Shown: positions 36,560-48,711 of the stretch, piece by piece
Position numbering within the stretch: position 1 is the stretch's first letter
Layout of the letters: each line of letters opens with the position of its first letter
Assembly: GCA_022113835.1 (NCBI GenBank)
Contig: JAILWY010000008.1
Location: 3,402,001-3,466,000 of the forward strand
Source of the DNA: Atopsyche davidsoni
Taxonomy: Eukaryota; Arthropoda; Insecta; Trichoptera; Hydrobiosidae
Reading direction: 5' to 3'
DNA length: 64,000 bases
Translations under genes and position numbers: made by a program
The notes under the pieces: generated by a model
Databases searched by the model: none
The model's input: only the letters and a program-made list of their open reading frames with translations
Told to the model about the DNA's origin: nothing

Positions 36560-36715
36560 CGACAAGCGGATTCTTGCGGTGGAGCCTTCCAGACGCCGGC
36601 GGCGCACCGGAAGCGACCGACCGAGCCGAACCCGACCGAAGGGACCCGATCGCCGATTGCGGTTTCCCCTGGACCCTTCTTGTCATCCCCAACCCGAGGG
36701 TATTGAAAGCACAAC
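36560..36715. other. CpG-rich island in intron 1
   Basis: About 150 bp with many CpGs (for example GACGCCGGCGGCGCACCGG and GAAGCGACCGACCGAGCCGA) inside very AT-rich DNA. It is open in several frames on both strands, so coding cannot be inferred. It could be an alternative promoter or first exon, or an old GC-rich repeat piece. Confidence 0.35.
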
Positions 36716-36810
36716 TATAATCTATATTGACGATCCTCTGTCAATCAAATTTACTTGCTAATTATTCCCATTATACGCAAGACAATACAGCGACGATTCA
36801 AATACTTGGA

Positions 36811-36990
36811 AAATATGCAAATTATTTATATATATATCTATTTACGGATTGGTCAATCAGATGCGTATTTATTACCCATTACGGGTTTTATTATATTATT
36901 ACTAATATGATTAGACACATTAGTTCATATATAGAAGATGACTTAAAGAAACTCTCAGAAAAATATCATCGTATCATCCCACACAAATCA
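36811..36990 (-). mobile_element. SINE tail fragment
   Basis: On the minus strand it matches the SINE body and tail seen at 24.7-24.9 kb: GAGAGTTTCTTTAAGTCATC, GAACTAATGTGTCTAATCAT, AATAAAACCCGTAATGG and AATAAATACGCATCTGATTG. The tRNA-like head is lost except for TTTGTGTGGGAT near its 5' end. Confidence 0.8.
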
Positions 36991-37015
36991 CGATATACGA
37001 TTACAAGTAACAAAT

Positions 37016-37034
37016 AACCTAACCTAACCTAACG
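37016..37034. repeat. Interstitial telomere-type repeat
   Basis: TAACCTAACCTAACCTAACG holds three CCTAA units, the complement of the TTAGG arthropod telomere repeat, just after the SINE fragment. Confidence 0.75.
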
Positions 37035-37272
37035 TATGCCGTAATAAAAAATTTAAATAATATTTCACGTTTGGTTTACTAGTGACAAATATGTTATAAG
37101 CATTAATTTATCTTATTTTCTAATTATATCAATATGTACAAAACAAAAATTTAGTATAAAATAATCGAGCACAGTTTTAAGATATTGGGAATTTCGCAGC
37201 TTTTTTGACCTATTCATCTTCAGGGACTTGAAACCTCCAAAAATGACACCCTAAACGTTAAATATGCTACAC

Positions 37273-37673
37273 CAGTGGCTCTCAAACTCTTTTGGCCCAC
37301 GGACCCTGGGTGAAAAATTATAGAGTTACTAGTACTACTAGTTGGACTACTAGTTAGAATACTAGTTGGTGCAAGTATCGACTCTATTGCGTTTCTGTAT
37401 TAATCTACCTGACTCACTGCGATGCCTGTTATTACTTGTATTTTATGCACCTGTCTATATTTATAATTTACTTATGAAGTAAAATTGCTAATAATGTATT
37501 CATTGTTATTTATTTTAACTTCCATTGTAATAAAAATGTGTCACAAATTTTTTATTTTATATTAAACGCTGGCGTTGTTCAGGGACCCCCAAATCGATTT
37601 TAATTTTCTGAGAACCCCCTGAATGATCCCAGGGACCCTCTGGGGTCCGTAGGTACCACTTTGAGAAGCACTG
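37273..37673. mobile_element. hAT MITE copy 1 with 8-bp duplication
   Basis: The ends CAGTGGCTCTCAAACTC and CAGTGCTTCTCAAAGTG (read inward) are typical hAT termini. The perfect 8-bp duplication TGCTACAC is at 37265-37272 and 37674-37681. The body holds CCCACGGACCC and GGGGTCCGTAGG blocks shared with the copies at 42.0 and 60.4 kb. There is no transposase coding. Confidence 0.95.
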
Positions 37674-37681
37674 TGCTACAC

Positions 37682-40110
37682 TAATACCTAAAAAACTACA
37701 CACGCAGTAAAGTAGTGTATTCGTACAGTAACACATACATAATGTATGAATACCGAAGTGGTTAATTTCCTGTTTTAGTATAGGATAAATCTGAATGGAC
37801 TCTTTGAACGGCCGACTCGGAGCTTATCCGGGCGCCATTTTTCACTATGGCCGACCCATAAACAGAATGGCTGACGTTTCATTATGCCCGGCGGGACTTC
37901 GCGCTATTGATGGCTGTGTCATGCACTGTCAAATCAACTGTACAGCTCGAAGGCGAGAGCCCGAGCCTTGATGGACAGGTTAATCTATGGGGGTTTGTTC
38001 TTTGTGACGTAGGTTCCCCATTTCAGCCTTTGGGGTAGTAAATTTTTGACACACCTCGTGCATTGCGCTTTTCAAACGCGGTAATTAAATTAATTCATAG
38101 CTTTCTATACAAATGGCTCTTCACAGTTAATCACAGTTTTATAAAAATCCTCGCTAGATTTTGAATAGAGATTGGGATGTGGTTTTTGCTCCACCTTGCA
38201 TGTTGCGGTTTTCAAACGCTGTAGTTATATACATTCAAGATTTTCTTATTTTTCCATACAAAAGGCTCTTTGAGGTTAACCACAGTTCTATTAAACCCTC
38301 GCTGAATAAGGCTGTAGCTTGTTTCCTTGAATATCGCTTCATCTTTTAGCCTCTTTTAAATAATCACGTACCTCTTGCGTAGTGCTGTTTTAAGTTATTT
38401 CAAAGGCAGCAGACATTGTCTTAAAATTTACGTAAATAAGGTAAAATTGTAAAATCAAGCATTAAAACAAGCTAAAATTATTAGAAGGCGGATAATTGAA
38501 TATTGTACGGATAATTATAAAAACACCAAGAATTCAGATGTCGGATATCAAATTATTGAATATTTTTTTCTAAAAATAGATCGTAAAAAATAGGCTGTCG
38601 AGAATTTAACTTCAAAGTTATATTAATTGAATATTTAACCGGGAAAGTTCTGGCAAATAGCCGCACGAGAAATGGACTACTTGGGATGTTAATAAGGTTT
38701 TAGGTTAAATTTAAACTAATTTGATTAATTGATTATAAACCGATTATATTACTAGCCAGGGCTTACCAAATTTACATTTTTATTTCTAAATTGTATAAAG
38801 TCTCTGAGGTATTTGGTAATTCCAAAAAATTACAAGAACAGATATACTATAAAAATTGAATTCTTCTATATATGTTTTAATCCTTGTTAAAGATATGATT
38901 TTCTCGGTTATTTTAAGATATGTTGTTGTTAACAATGAAACAAAATTGCCACTTAATATCAAAGAACTTAATACGAATTCTCAAAGAAATACTATAATGT
39001 AATAACAAGAAAAGAAATCGAGTCTTTTATTAATATTGGAAATTTTTCCAGCTCGCATGGCCGGTTGGGCAAAATGAAATTACTGATTTTTTTGCGAAAA
39101 ATGTTAAGTGTTATTGCAAGTGTGGTACAATACACTCGCCATATGCCCTTAATGGTAATGAAATATACAATTTTCTCGACTGATCCGGATGTGTGTTCGT
39201 TTTGCTCTCGCGTTTTATAAGGGTAGATGTGTTCCACGTGGCATGTCCAGTCCGGGGAGTATTAGTCCGCCTTGAAATGGCGTTCTCGCATGTTCTTGCG
39301 TTTATTTATGAAGAATTAATGCTAAAATATTGTTAATGTTGTTGAAATTAATAATGATAAGTAATATTAATCATGGAAATACGCGTTTTCGGTAGTGGAA
39401 GCAGAAGTTTATAAATATTTTGTATATGATGATATGATGAAATAAAATTATTAACACACTGCAACAAATCGTATAAAATACGTGTTTTTATAAAAACGCT
39501 TAAAATAGTTGCTCTAAATCAGAGGTCCTCGAACATTTTTGTCCCGTAGACCCCTTGTCGAGTTTTCCTTTTTCATTTTCCATATTTTTGACATCTGATA
39601 AAGAACAACTCACTTTCATAGGGTTAACTGTACAGTGGATTTCAAAATAAAAAAGCCAACACATATGTAAAGCTAATTATACCTTTTTTAATTAAAAACA
39701 CACAAAGTGCAAATTTGGTAACATTCACTAAAAAAATCAATACTTTTAATGGAAAGGATGGGTCTGATAATTTGATAGCAAATTTTTAATATTTGGCTTC
39801 AAATCAGTTTGATTTAATTTCTTTTTTTTTGTATGAAGATTTGCAACCGCACTGAAACCCCTTTTTACGAGGTATGAAGATAGAAAAGTTATCAAAAACC
39901 TTCTTGAGATAGGTCATAATGCAGAATAAATAGCGTTATTATGTATAATAAGTACATAGGTACAATCTGTGTTAGGTGCATCATGACATTTACACAATTC
40001 CTAAATTTTTGTGATGACCTGCTTCAATGGGATCATTCAATGAGAATTACATGAAATACTTTCAGTCAAAAATACTAGATATGTTTCTTTCATAGTACTG
40101 TACATATATG
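37682..40110. other. Non-coding sequence in presumed intron 1
   Basis: A GC-richer patch at 37800-38050 has two GCCAT-type motifs but no exon. At 39519 a hAT-like end (CAGAGGTCCTCGAACATTTT, then GTAGACCCCTTGTCGAG) begins what may be another old hAT copy; its other end was not found. Confidence 0.4.
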
Positions 40111-40174
40111 TTTTAAATGAAATTCAGAAAGACTACGTGTCGAAAAAAACAGGTTGATAGAAGAATCGGCTCAC

Positions 40175-40247
40175 CTGGAGTGGAAGACGGTACCCTCAGG
40201 TAGAGAAGTAGCGCCGCGAAGAAGAGGCGGCTTGGGTGCGAGAACAT
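40175..40247 (-). CDS. Probable signal-peptide exon of the dpr-like gene (first coding exon)
   Basis: On the minus strand an ATG at 40247 opens 24 codons (MFSHPSRLFFAALLLYLRVP, then SSTP). They have a short basic start and a hydrophobic core (LFFAALLLYL), as expected of a signal peptide that sends a cell-surface protein into the secretory pathway. The frame ends at CTCCAG|GTGAGC, a near-consensus donor, leaving phase 1. The dpr-like Ig exon at 15499 has a phase-1 acceptor on the same strand, so the join is in frame (G|TG = Val). The region is GC-rich against AT-rich flanks. The in-frame codon at 40346 is TTG, so 40247 is the first in-frame ATG I see. Linking this exon to the Ig exons 24.7 kb away is inference from strand, phase and signal-peptide character; an unrelated secreted-protein exon is possible. 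Confidence 0.55.
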
Positions 40248-40258
40248 TACGTCACCAT
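40247..40258 (-). promoter_or_regulatory. Three-codon uORF overlapping the presumed start codon
   Basis: On the minus strand ATG GTG ACG TAA ends in TAATG, so the uORF stop shares one base with the presumed start at 40247. This arrangement usually lowers initiation or requires re-initiation. It matters only if the exon model and a 5' UTR reaching past 40258 are right. Confidence 0.4.
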
Positions 40259-40344
40259 CCTCCAGACTTCCTGGCCGCTGGAGACGATGATGATGAGACG
40301 CACCTACTGGTGCTTCCAGACCTTCACTGCTCCTCTTCAGCCCC

Positions 40345-40388
40345 AACTGAGTTTCAACTGAGACGATATCGCGAAAAATCCACTATAA
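40345..40388 (-). promoter_or_regulatory. Possible core promoter: two TCAGTT initiators with a TTATAG box
   Basis: About 100 bp upstream of the presumed ATG, two copies of the arthropod-type initiator TCAGTT lie at 40361-40356 and 40350-40345 on the minus strand. A TATA-like TTATAG is near 40388-40383, about 26 bases upstream of the first. Such short motifs also arise by chance. Confidence 0.25.
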
Positions 40389-40389
40389 C

Positions 40390-42035
40390 CGATTTCTTCG
40401 ATTGGAAATCATACTTAACACTTTTTTATTTACATTTTTTCATGTAAACATATTTAGTTATTGTTTAAATATATATTTGTTATAATTTTCAAATTTATTA
40501 TTAATATATTTCACTGCTTTGTGATTATTTTGCAACACTTTGCACAGGCATAATATTAACACTGTGTAAAGTTAGTGTGAATATTCAGTGCATACTTGGC
40601 GTATTTTCAGCGAGCTGCAGTTACTTGGAATATAAACATAAAACACAGTTCCATTAACCAGGCTAGTTTCAGCCATATGATTTTCTAGGAACATTTACCA
40701 ACATCCCCTAAAGAGATATAACAATTGATGTTACAAATTCAAAACAACAATTGCAGTTATATAATATACATAACTTATTGCTGCATAAAGTTGTGTACGA
40801 TCGGGAACAAAAATTAATGCTTTGGTTCACAGATTCAAAAGCTCTATCAGCCGAAACAGCTTAGTAGTTAAATGAAACACTTTTTAATGTGCTCAATTAA
40901 ATAAGGCCAAAATGAAGCAATTTCAACAAATAAATATACAATGTATAAGACCTTTACGAAATAAAATATTTTATACGGTGACTTAAGCTGACTCCTTGGG
41001 TGAAAAATGCAGATTTTTCATAAAAATAACCAAAGTTCTTAATAGAAAAAGTAATTTGTTAGTTAAAGGCTTTGACGCCTTTAAATATATTAAATTGAAC
41101 CGATTGCTTATGTATTGTATGGAAGTATATTTTTTACATATTAAAATGTTCTATATTGTATTATTTAATATGAATAACCAAATGGCTAAAAGATAAAGAT
41201 AAATGAGCATTTCAATGTTAAAAAACCTTAGCTGTTAAGCATTTTAAAATGTATTTTTTTTACGAGGAGCCAAAAAACGTTACCTTGTCCATCATAATTT
41301 AATTTGCTTTTACCATTAAGATACGAATAAATTCATTATTTTATTAACTTTTATGGCACGAAAAACCAAAATAAATAAATAATATTATTATAACACATTT
41401 TATTACTTTGCATAAATCGCTTAGCTATTCATAATTGTTATTATAATATTTTACAATTTGGAGAGGTTTTTAGCTGCTTTTGCTTTCAGAAAAACTTTCA
41501 AAGGCTGCACAAACCTTCGAGAATTAGTAATGAGAGGGATGGTAATCGTGAAGTAGACGACGAGCAGGCCTACTATAATTAATGTCACGTCGGTTTAGTT
41601 ACTGCGCAGTTGTTTAACGTTGTTAACTCCAGGATTGCCGAGCGAAATAGCATTGTTTTCCGCGCGAGATGCTTTAAATATTTAAATGGCGTAAATAATA
41701 AAGTTGGCTGGTTCGGTAGTTTGTATGACGAGTCGTTGTTGGATGACACCCTCCTGACTGGATTTCAGAACCGAATAATTAAAGTACTCCCATGACGCCT
41801 GAGTGGAACCTGAAAAAAAAAAATGAAAATATATGTTATGCATTGTAAATTTATTTACACATAATAAAATTGATTTTAGATTCACTTGTTACGAAGAATA
41901 TCAAACCGAGAATCATACCACTAATAGCCACATATAAATTTTTCAATTAGGCTCACTAGATTAAGAGACAATAGCATTAAACCAAGTGTCGGTATCTCAA
42001 ATCTAAAGCGTCGTATTGCTTTTTTAGTCGGATTC
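40390..42035. other. AT-rich sequence upstream of the presumed first exon
   Basis: Nothing coding is recognised. If the exon at 40175-40247 is correct, this stretch is proximal 5' flank or further 5' UTR/intron. Confidence 0.4.
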
Positions 42036-42043
42036 TCTTAGAT

Positions 42044-42370
42044 CAGTGCTTCTCAAAAAGGCACCTACGGACCCCAGGGGTCCCTGGGATCATTTAGGGG
42101 GTCCTTAGAAAATTAAAATCGATTTGGGAGTCCCTGAACATCGTCAGGGAGTCCGCGCAAGGTTTAATATAAAATAAAAAAAATGTGACGTATTTTTATT
42201 AATATGGAAGTTTAAATAAATATCATACTTGCACCAACTAGTCTATAATATGAATTTATGTAGTTTTTCACCCAGGGCCCGTAGGTAAGTTTTTACTATG
42301 AAAGGGGGTCCATGGGCAAGTTTTGACTATGAAAGGGGGTCAGTGGGCCAAAAGAGTTTGAGAGCCACTG
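42044..42370. mobile_element. hAT MITE copy 2, inverted, with 8-bp duplication
   Basis: It is in the opposite orientation to the other two copies, from CAGTGCTTCTCAAAAAGG to AAAGAGTTTGAGAGCCACTG. The perfect duplication TCTTAGAT is at 42036-42043 and 42371-42378. It contains a local duplication of the TTTTGACTATGAAAGGGGGT type block. Confidence 0.95.
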
Positions 42371-42378
42371 TCTTAGAT

Positions 42379-45300
42379 CAAGAGTCAAAGTAAAATCAAA
42401 CGAACTGATTTTCAAGGGTGAAAACCCGCGTCTAGTTGCTTTTTAATTTATTACGCTTGTAAAAGCAAACGCGCATTAGAATAAAAGACAGTTTATCTGA
42501 GGAATTAAAAGTGTATTATCCGAAGTTGCCACGGGAGTCATTTGATATTCTCGAAGGCTGCGTGGCGCCGACAAAGCATCCGAATTGCTCGAAATTCTGG
42601 GAGCATCCCCGCAAAGCCAGGATAAATATGGCCCGGGTCGATCTTGAACTTTTGCAAACTTTATTTCAATCACGTATCCACCCTTTATACAAACTAGTAC
42701 AAATTTTAAAGCGCCCGCGATAACTTCCAAAGTTCGTCGCGTTTTGCCGTTATCGCTAATACAATGCCGAGGGCGATCGGGCGACTGCGATGCAAAGCTT
42801 TTAACTAATTTTTAACGATTATTGATTCCTTAAGCAAAAATAATTATTAAATTCAAGCTGGAATGACGAGAATGGCACAATTTTCAGGAGGACATTGTCA
42901 TGAAGCTGAAAGTCTTTAAAAAGCTTTGAATTTTTAATACACCGCTACCTTGCTTAATTGGGCTATAATTTTTTATGGTAAACATCGCTCTAGAAAACAT
43001 TTTGAATTTTTAATTGATAACTGTATTTTACCAAGTGAAACTATAAATACAAATGGTTATAGATATTTTACTACGCATTCTATAAAAACAAGGAAACCAT
43101 TAAGCACACAATTCAAAAAAAATAACCTCTTTCTACCAAACACAAACTATTTTTTAACAAACGATTTCGTAAGTTAAATATTATTTTTGCTAATAAAAAA
43201 TATGAAAAAGATTTGAATTGAGTTTGTATAATTTCAATTGAATTAGGTAAATAAACAAATCTTGCTTTATTCAAAGTCCTTGAAAGGCAGAAACGCGTAT
43301 AATTTTAGTATGGAGATGTGGTCACTCCGCTTATCTCGTCGACCGTTAAAGGATTATGTAAAACCCGGAGTCCAATAGCCGCGGGGTTGCTGATCGCCGA
43401 CAAAATGGCTGCCACCCCCGCCGACGCCGCCATTGCCGGAGAATTAAAAATTCCAGCAGTCCAGAAAGCTCAATATCGAAGCTATATGCAGCGAAGTATG
43501 CACATTCCTGCTCTAATGCAATACATTCAGTTTTTATCAAACCGACGCAATGCACGCGTAGACATACAAATAGATTTATAAATAAACACATATTTAATTT
43601 TATGATAAAAGACGAATAAAAAAATTCATTTAAATTTTTATTACATCAAAAATATCCCAGATAATTTTATAATATTATTTTTCACAAAGCTGCACAATCA
43701 TAAATAAATTTCACTCACGCTTTTGTATGAACAGTACTCGACTCACTTAAACGAATCAACAGTTTCATCTTGTAATAAACGTTTTTAAGTCAGAGAAAAA
43801 TTTCAATACTCTTAAAAAATTTCTTTACATAAATTAACTAAACGAACAGTTCGTAAATCACTTGCGATCAGTGAAATATTCGAGGCTTTGGATAATCGCT
43901 CTTGTCTGGATCGGACGTTAAATGATTGGTAAAAATTCAAATAATTTTATTGGCTGCTAAAATTTGAATAAAATGTATTTCAATATTAACACAGTGTAAT
44001 ATATAGATTATTATTTTCATTTATTGACACTTTGATAATGGATTTCAATACTGTAAACATTTTTTTATAAATAGACTTTTAATAAGCATCTCTACTCCAA
44101 ACGATAAAATCATTTATATACGTATACATATATTGAAGTCACCAGACAGAAATAACATTCAATTAAATTAAAATAAAATGACAATAAAAAAAACCCTACA
44201 CACCATTACATTCTAACCTTGTTTTTATTGCAGGATAAAGGTGTAATTCCCGAGGGCAATTTTTAGAACACAATACCATTCTCAAGACACTATTTGTCAC
44301 TTTGTACGCTGAGCTATTCGCCGCTGAGATAAGGTCCGAAAAATAGCTCAATTAGCTTACATAGAGCTTTTTTGGCTCGGCTGGAAGAAGGCTGGCAAAC
44401 AGAGCCTTCTGCCAAGTCTTGAACAACATATTCTGAAGAAAAATATGCTGAAAGTTTCAGAGTTCGCACCGAGAACAAAACTGAATTGAAAATTTCAAAG
44501 TCTGTTAGAAATTTGAACCGCACGATAGAGTTACTGAAAAGCTAACTCTGAAACTGTGACTTTGCGGATTTTGCTTGTTTGCGCTTTAAAATATAATATA
44601 AATTTGATACGCTAACGACCTATTGATAATTCCTTTTATATAATTTATAAAGTTTTCTTAGTTGATCTTCTGTTTTTACCTGCTATTTTAAAACTATTTC
44701 ACAAAATGAAAAAATACAGTCATGTAGATCAATGCATAAATAGTGAGAGAGACTGCAATCGTAGCTATGATTTCTTCAAGACTTTTTATCAAGATATAAT
44801 GAATAATCGCCTTTCTCGAAATATTCCTTGGCTGCAAAGAAAATGTACTTGTCGTAGTCTTATTTTACTCAAGCTGAAAATTCCGAGTCGATTCTCTATA
44901 AGACAAGTCACTGGTCGGGAGTAAAGTTGGACCAACTCGCGCGGCAACATACCGGCCAGATACCGAGGTCGGCATACTTCGAGGAAACAATGCATTTCCA
45001 AGTAACTTGTAATTGTCTCTTCTACAAAACTTAAGGAAGATACACCGAGTCCCTTCAGCGGGGAGGGGAGAAAAATATACGACCGTTTAGCTCGGTTAAT
45101 CTACCGAAAGAATTCAGGAATTTTAAGGCTTTCAAAGGGAGCTTAACTGAGTAGCCGGGGGAAATTAAAAATGTTTACATTCATTCGGCTCGAATGAATT
45201 CTATGAACGTGCTTATAACACTTCAAAGCATCTCACAAATTAAAAAAAAAGTTGTAAAGAAACTGTAAATGCGAGAGAACACTGAGAAAGAGAAGGGTAT

Positions 45301-46755
45301 GGATCTCAACTTCAATCAAGTTTTGTTTTACTTAGAGCTTTTTAAAAATACACAAAAATAGCTTTACTAATTGATGAAAACGCTTATGTGTGAAAAAAAG
45401 AAACTTACATTTTTGTAAGAGTTGTATAAATTATTAAATGCATATTTGTTAAATAGTTTATATAATGGGTAGTTAAACATAAATTCAAAGATATAAGTCG
45501 CAGATTATTTATTGTAAGGTAGAAAAAACGTCTTTATCTTCATTAGAAGCCTAAACTTCAAGTTTTTTCATAAAAAAACCGTTGATCATATAAAAGGTTA
45601 AGAAGTCAAATAACAAAGCAATAATTGATTTGATACATCAAAACAAATATACAACTTGATGCACTTAAAGAACTCAAGCAGAATAATGATATTAATGTAA
45701 TAAGCTTTTAATTTTACTATTTTTTATTTACAATATTCATTAACGTGAAACTGTATGTATTTTAAATATATTTTATTTCAAATTTGGCAAACATATATGT
45801 CAGCAAAAAAATTCCAAGTTTCATTTTTTTAACCCTGAAATATAAAACAAATCTAAAAGCTTACTCAATCAATCTGGTTCCCGCCTTGGAGGCTTCTTAA
45901 AGTTTTATACTGTGATTCTTTACAATCCTCTTAACCTCATTTCAATTTAATATCAAAGACATACCAAAAAATAACTTTTAATTTGATAAACCCAAAAGCA
46001 CATTGAATTTGCAATGTAAATTATGAGTTTCAAATTAAGTCCGGCGCGGAAATGGTTGCACAATCTTATCCGAATAAAGCTAACGATGAGCGAACCCAAC
46101 GAATAACCGTAGCAACTACATTTGTCAAAGTAGCAGCTAAGTGTAACAGCTACAAAAAATGCAGTTTTTACTGTAGGAAACAGAAATTTAAAAAAAGCTG
46201 CAACATTCAAGACGAAGAGGAACAGGAATAAATCATTATTTTAATGTAACTGACTTCATAATTTTGATTTAAAAGCTTGTCATTGTAAAAGCTTATCATT
46301 CATTGAGCAAAAAAAAATTTAAAAAAGGTTATACAGTTTTCTAAAAGTCACCGTTACACCATCAGTGCTGATAGAATGCTCGGAGAGAGTATTTGCTGTG
46401 TTTTATTTCTCGGGATGTAGCAGCTTTATCAAAAGCTCTCGCTAATTTATCCCACCACTACAGCTGACTGTTTGCTCGGGGCTTTTCGCAAAAGCTCGTC
46501 AAGGCGGTATTGGCGATGCGTCCTCCACCCGTTCGCTGATTAAGATGAATAACTTTGCGAAAGTTCGTGCTCCGGCGAGCTTCGGAGGGATAAGCTCTCT
46601 CAGAGCAAGCGAGGATTGTTCGTAGCACCCTGTAGATCTGCACAAGAGGAGAAACTACACCATCGGAGTCAAAAGCACATGCGAAGCCTCGTTTCACTGC
46701 TGTAATAGCTGTAAATAATTAATAATATTTTATTAGCCGATCTAACATGTGATGG
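42379..46755. other. Non-coding sequence, no gene recognised
   Basis: GC-richer islands at 42500-42780, 43310-43560, 44300-44420, 44880-45110 and 46330-46700 stand out from AT-rich DNA. Their open frames overlap on both strands and show no known domains. The island at 43400 carries AAAATGGCTGCC and GCCGCCATTGCC, which resemble YY1/PHO sites. Confidence 0.4.
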
Positions 46756-46758
46756 CAC

Positions 46759-46945
46759 TTGTTGAAGGATAAGGGATTTGATTGGTGAAGATCCATTTTT
46801 TTATAATGATAAAGGTAACTTTGTATTCTTTCTTCACTTTGAATTTGTTATATTTTTTTCGACCAACAGACTTGGTCATCATAAACATTTAGGTTTAGTT
46901 ATGCATCTGATAAAAAATATATTAAACTCAAATGAAGCAATAAAA
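46759..46945. mobile_element. Foldback family B, copy 5
   Basis: It has the family end TTGTTGAAGGATAAGGG, ATTTGATTGGTGAAGATCC and the TTTGTATTCTTTCTTCACTT arm. The minus strand reads TATGATGACCAAGTCTGTTG and GTCGAAAAAAA: stem II and GAAA kept, C3 of the core changed to A, and the ACTAGT stem III lost. Confidence 0.85.
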
Positions 46946-48700
46946 ATATTTTATAGTTAGCAAGCCCGTTTGTCAAGTACGGAGTCTCAAATATAAATCC
47001 AAGTAAATCAGTTATTAGTATAAAATTATATTTACACAGGTTCAAAAAAACCTTTTTATAAATAATATAACCTTTAATTTAATTTTCCTGCATTTAAAAG
47101 GAAAACAGCTTTAAAATTTACAAACTAAATAAATTCAGTATTCTTTTATCGTATTAAGTCGGAATTTTATTATTATATTATTTAATGTAAAGTGATAAAA
47201 ATGGATATAGCTGTGTAGTTTTCTATCCCTGGTAGCTTTTATAATATTACAAGCTTGTGTAGCTCAATATTACTTCTGAAAAACTCATATAAAACTAAGG
47301 ACCTTTTTTTACTTTTGAATATTATTTTCAAATCAGATAAGCTGAAAAAGGCACGCATAAGGCTTTTAACTCTATTAAAGTTGAAAGTTATGTACTAGTT
47401 AAAAAAAAAAACCCGGCAAAGAGGTAGATAACGTCTGGGTTGTTATACTGTTGGAATCCACCCTGTTTTTATTGAAAAATCAGAAGGCCTTTTGAGAAGG
47501 TTAACTTCTTTTTTTTATTTTACCTCATACATTGGAAGGATCTAAAAAAAAGACGAATTGAATAAAGGAGTATTGAATACTACCCTTACCTCGAATACTA
47601 CCCTTACCTTTTAATATTTACACGATGTAAACCAAAGCAGATGAAGATTTTTGTTTCCATAACACCAGCATTATAATATTTTTTGTTTCAATTTTATTTT
47701 TAGAGTTCTTTAAAAATTTTATATGGGATAGAAATCAAGTTATAGGCTTCGAAAACGTCAAATGCTTTTTTTGCTTGTGTTAAATCGTACCAATATCTTA
47801 AGCGATTATTCATTTAAAATTTTAACTTGACGATCTTTATTTTGTGTAAACATTAGCAATGCATTAAAAAATCTTTGCAGTAGTCTATTTGAAATATAAT
47901 CGATATTTATCAAAGTTGATATATTTAAATGCTTATGACATTTTATTTAAAAACCTTTTAATACTATATTGAACTTTATCCTTTATCTTTATTTGTTTTT
48001 AATTAATTTTCTCATTCTTCAAATTATTTTCTTAATATTTATAAAACACAAAAGTATTAATTCTGAAAGAATTTAATTTTTACTCAAACAAAAGATTATA
48101 TATAATTACGAGTAAATATTGCTTTATCTCCAGACTCAAGGCTTCAGCAAGCAAATAGAAATGGTTAATCCCGACATTATAAAATAATTATTATGAGCTT
48201 TTTGATTTATATAATAGTTCATTTTTCAGATCTAAGTATTGAGCGTGATAAGAAAGGCAGAAAATATAACATTTTATCAGTACTTTGTTAGAACTTCGTT
48301 CGCTCGTATCTTCGGGCTTCTTTGGTAACTATAATAAACTTTTAAGAGATATTTACAAAGTTTGTTTAGTGTAATTTTATATTTTGTCTAATGACATCAC
48401 CGGGAGAACAAACCCACTAACCTGTTAAAAATAAAGCCCAATGGATCGTACCGAAGTTTGTTTTTACTGCTTGCCAAAAAGCCGCGGTCGTAATGTGACG
48501 TCATAATAAAGTATTTTAATTCTAATTGAAGTCCCCGAGTGGAAAAAATGAACAATGTCGCCGTTTATTTATTTATAACCAGAGCTTCTCAATCTTTATG
48601 CACCCTTATTATTTTTATATGTAAGCATCGCTTAAATATTTACCCAATCAAATTATTTTATTGGCGTTGAAAGCCTTACTTATAATAAATTTATTTAAAA
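46946..48700. other. AT-rich non-coding sequence
   Basis: No exon, RNA gene or bounded repeat is recognised. A short direct repeat CGAATACTACCCTTACC lies near 47573-47610. Confidence 0.5.
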
Positions 48701-48711
48701 AAAATATTATT

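Larger units (their letters stand above)
15500..40174 (-). other. Inferred intron 1 of the dpr-like gene (24.7 kb)
   Basis: The intron is bounded by the GTGAGC donor at 40174 and the TTGCAG acceptor at 15500. It contains the LINE, one mariner, SINEs, foldback families A and B, one hAT MITE and a MITE in (TA)n. Long first introns packed with repeats are usual for insect dpr genes. The intron depends on the link between the exon at 40175-40247 and the Ig exons. Confidence 0.5.

Noticed and set aside
40800..40870. CTATCAGCCGAAACAGC as a hammerhead remnant
   Set aside because: Only a GAAAC string with no stem II or CUGAUGA; chance match.
43318..43581. Plus and minus open frames in a GC-richer island
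   Set aside because: Both strands open together, no domain; treated as composition.
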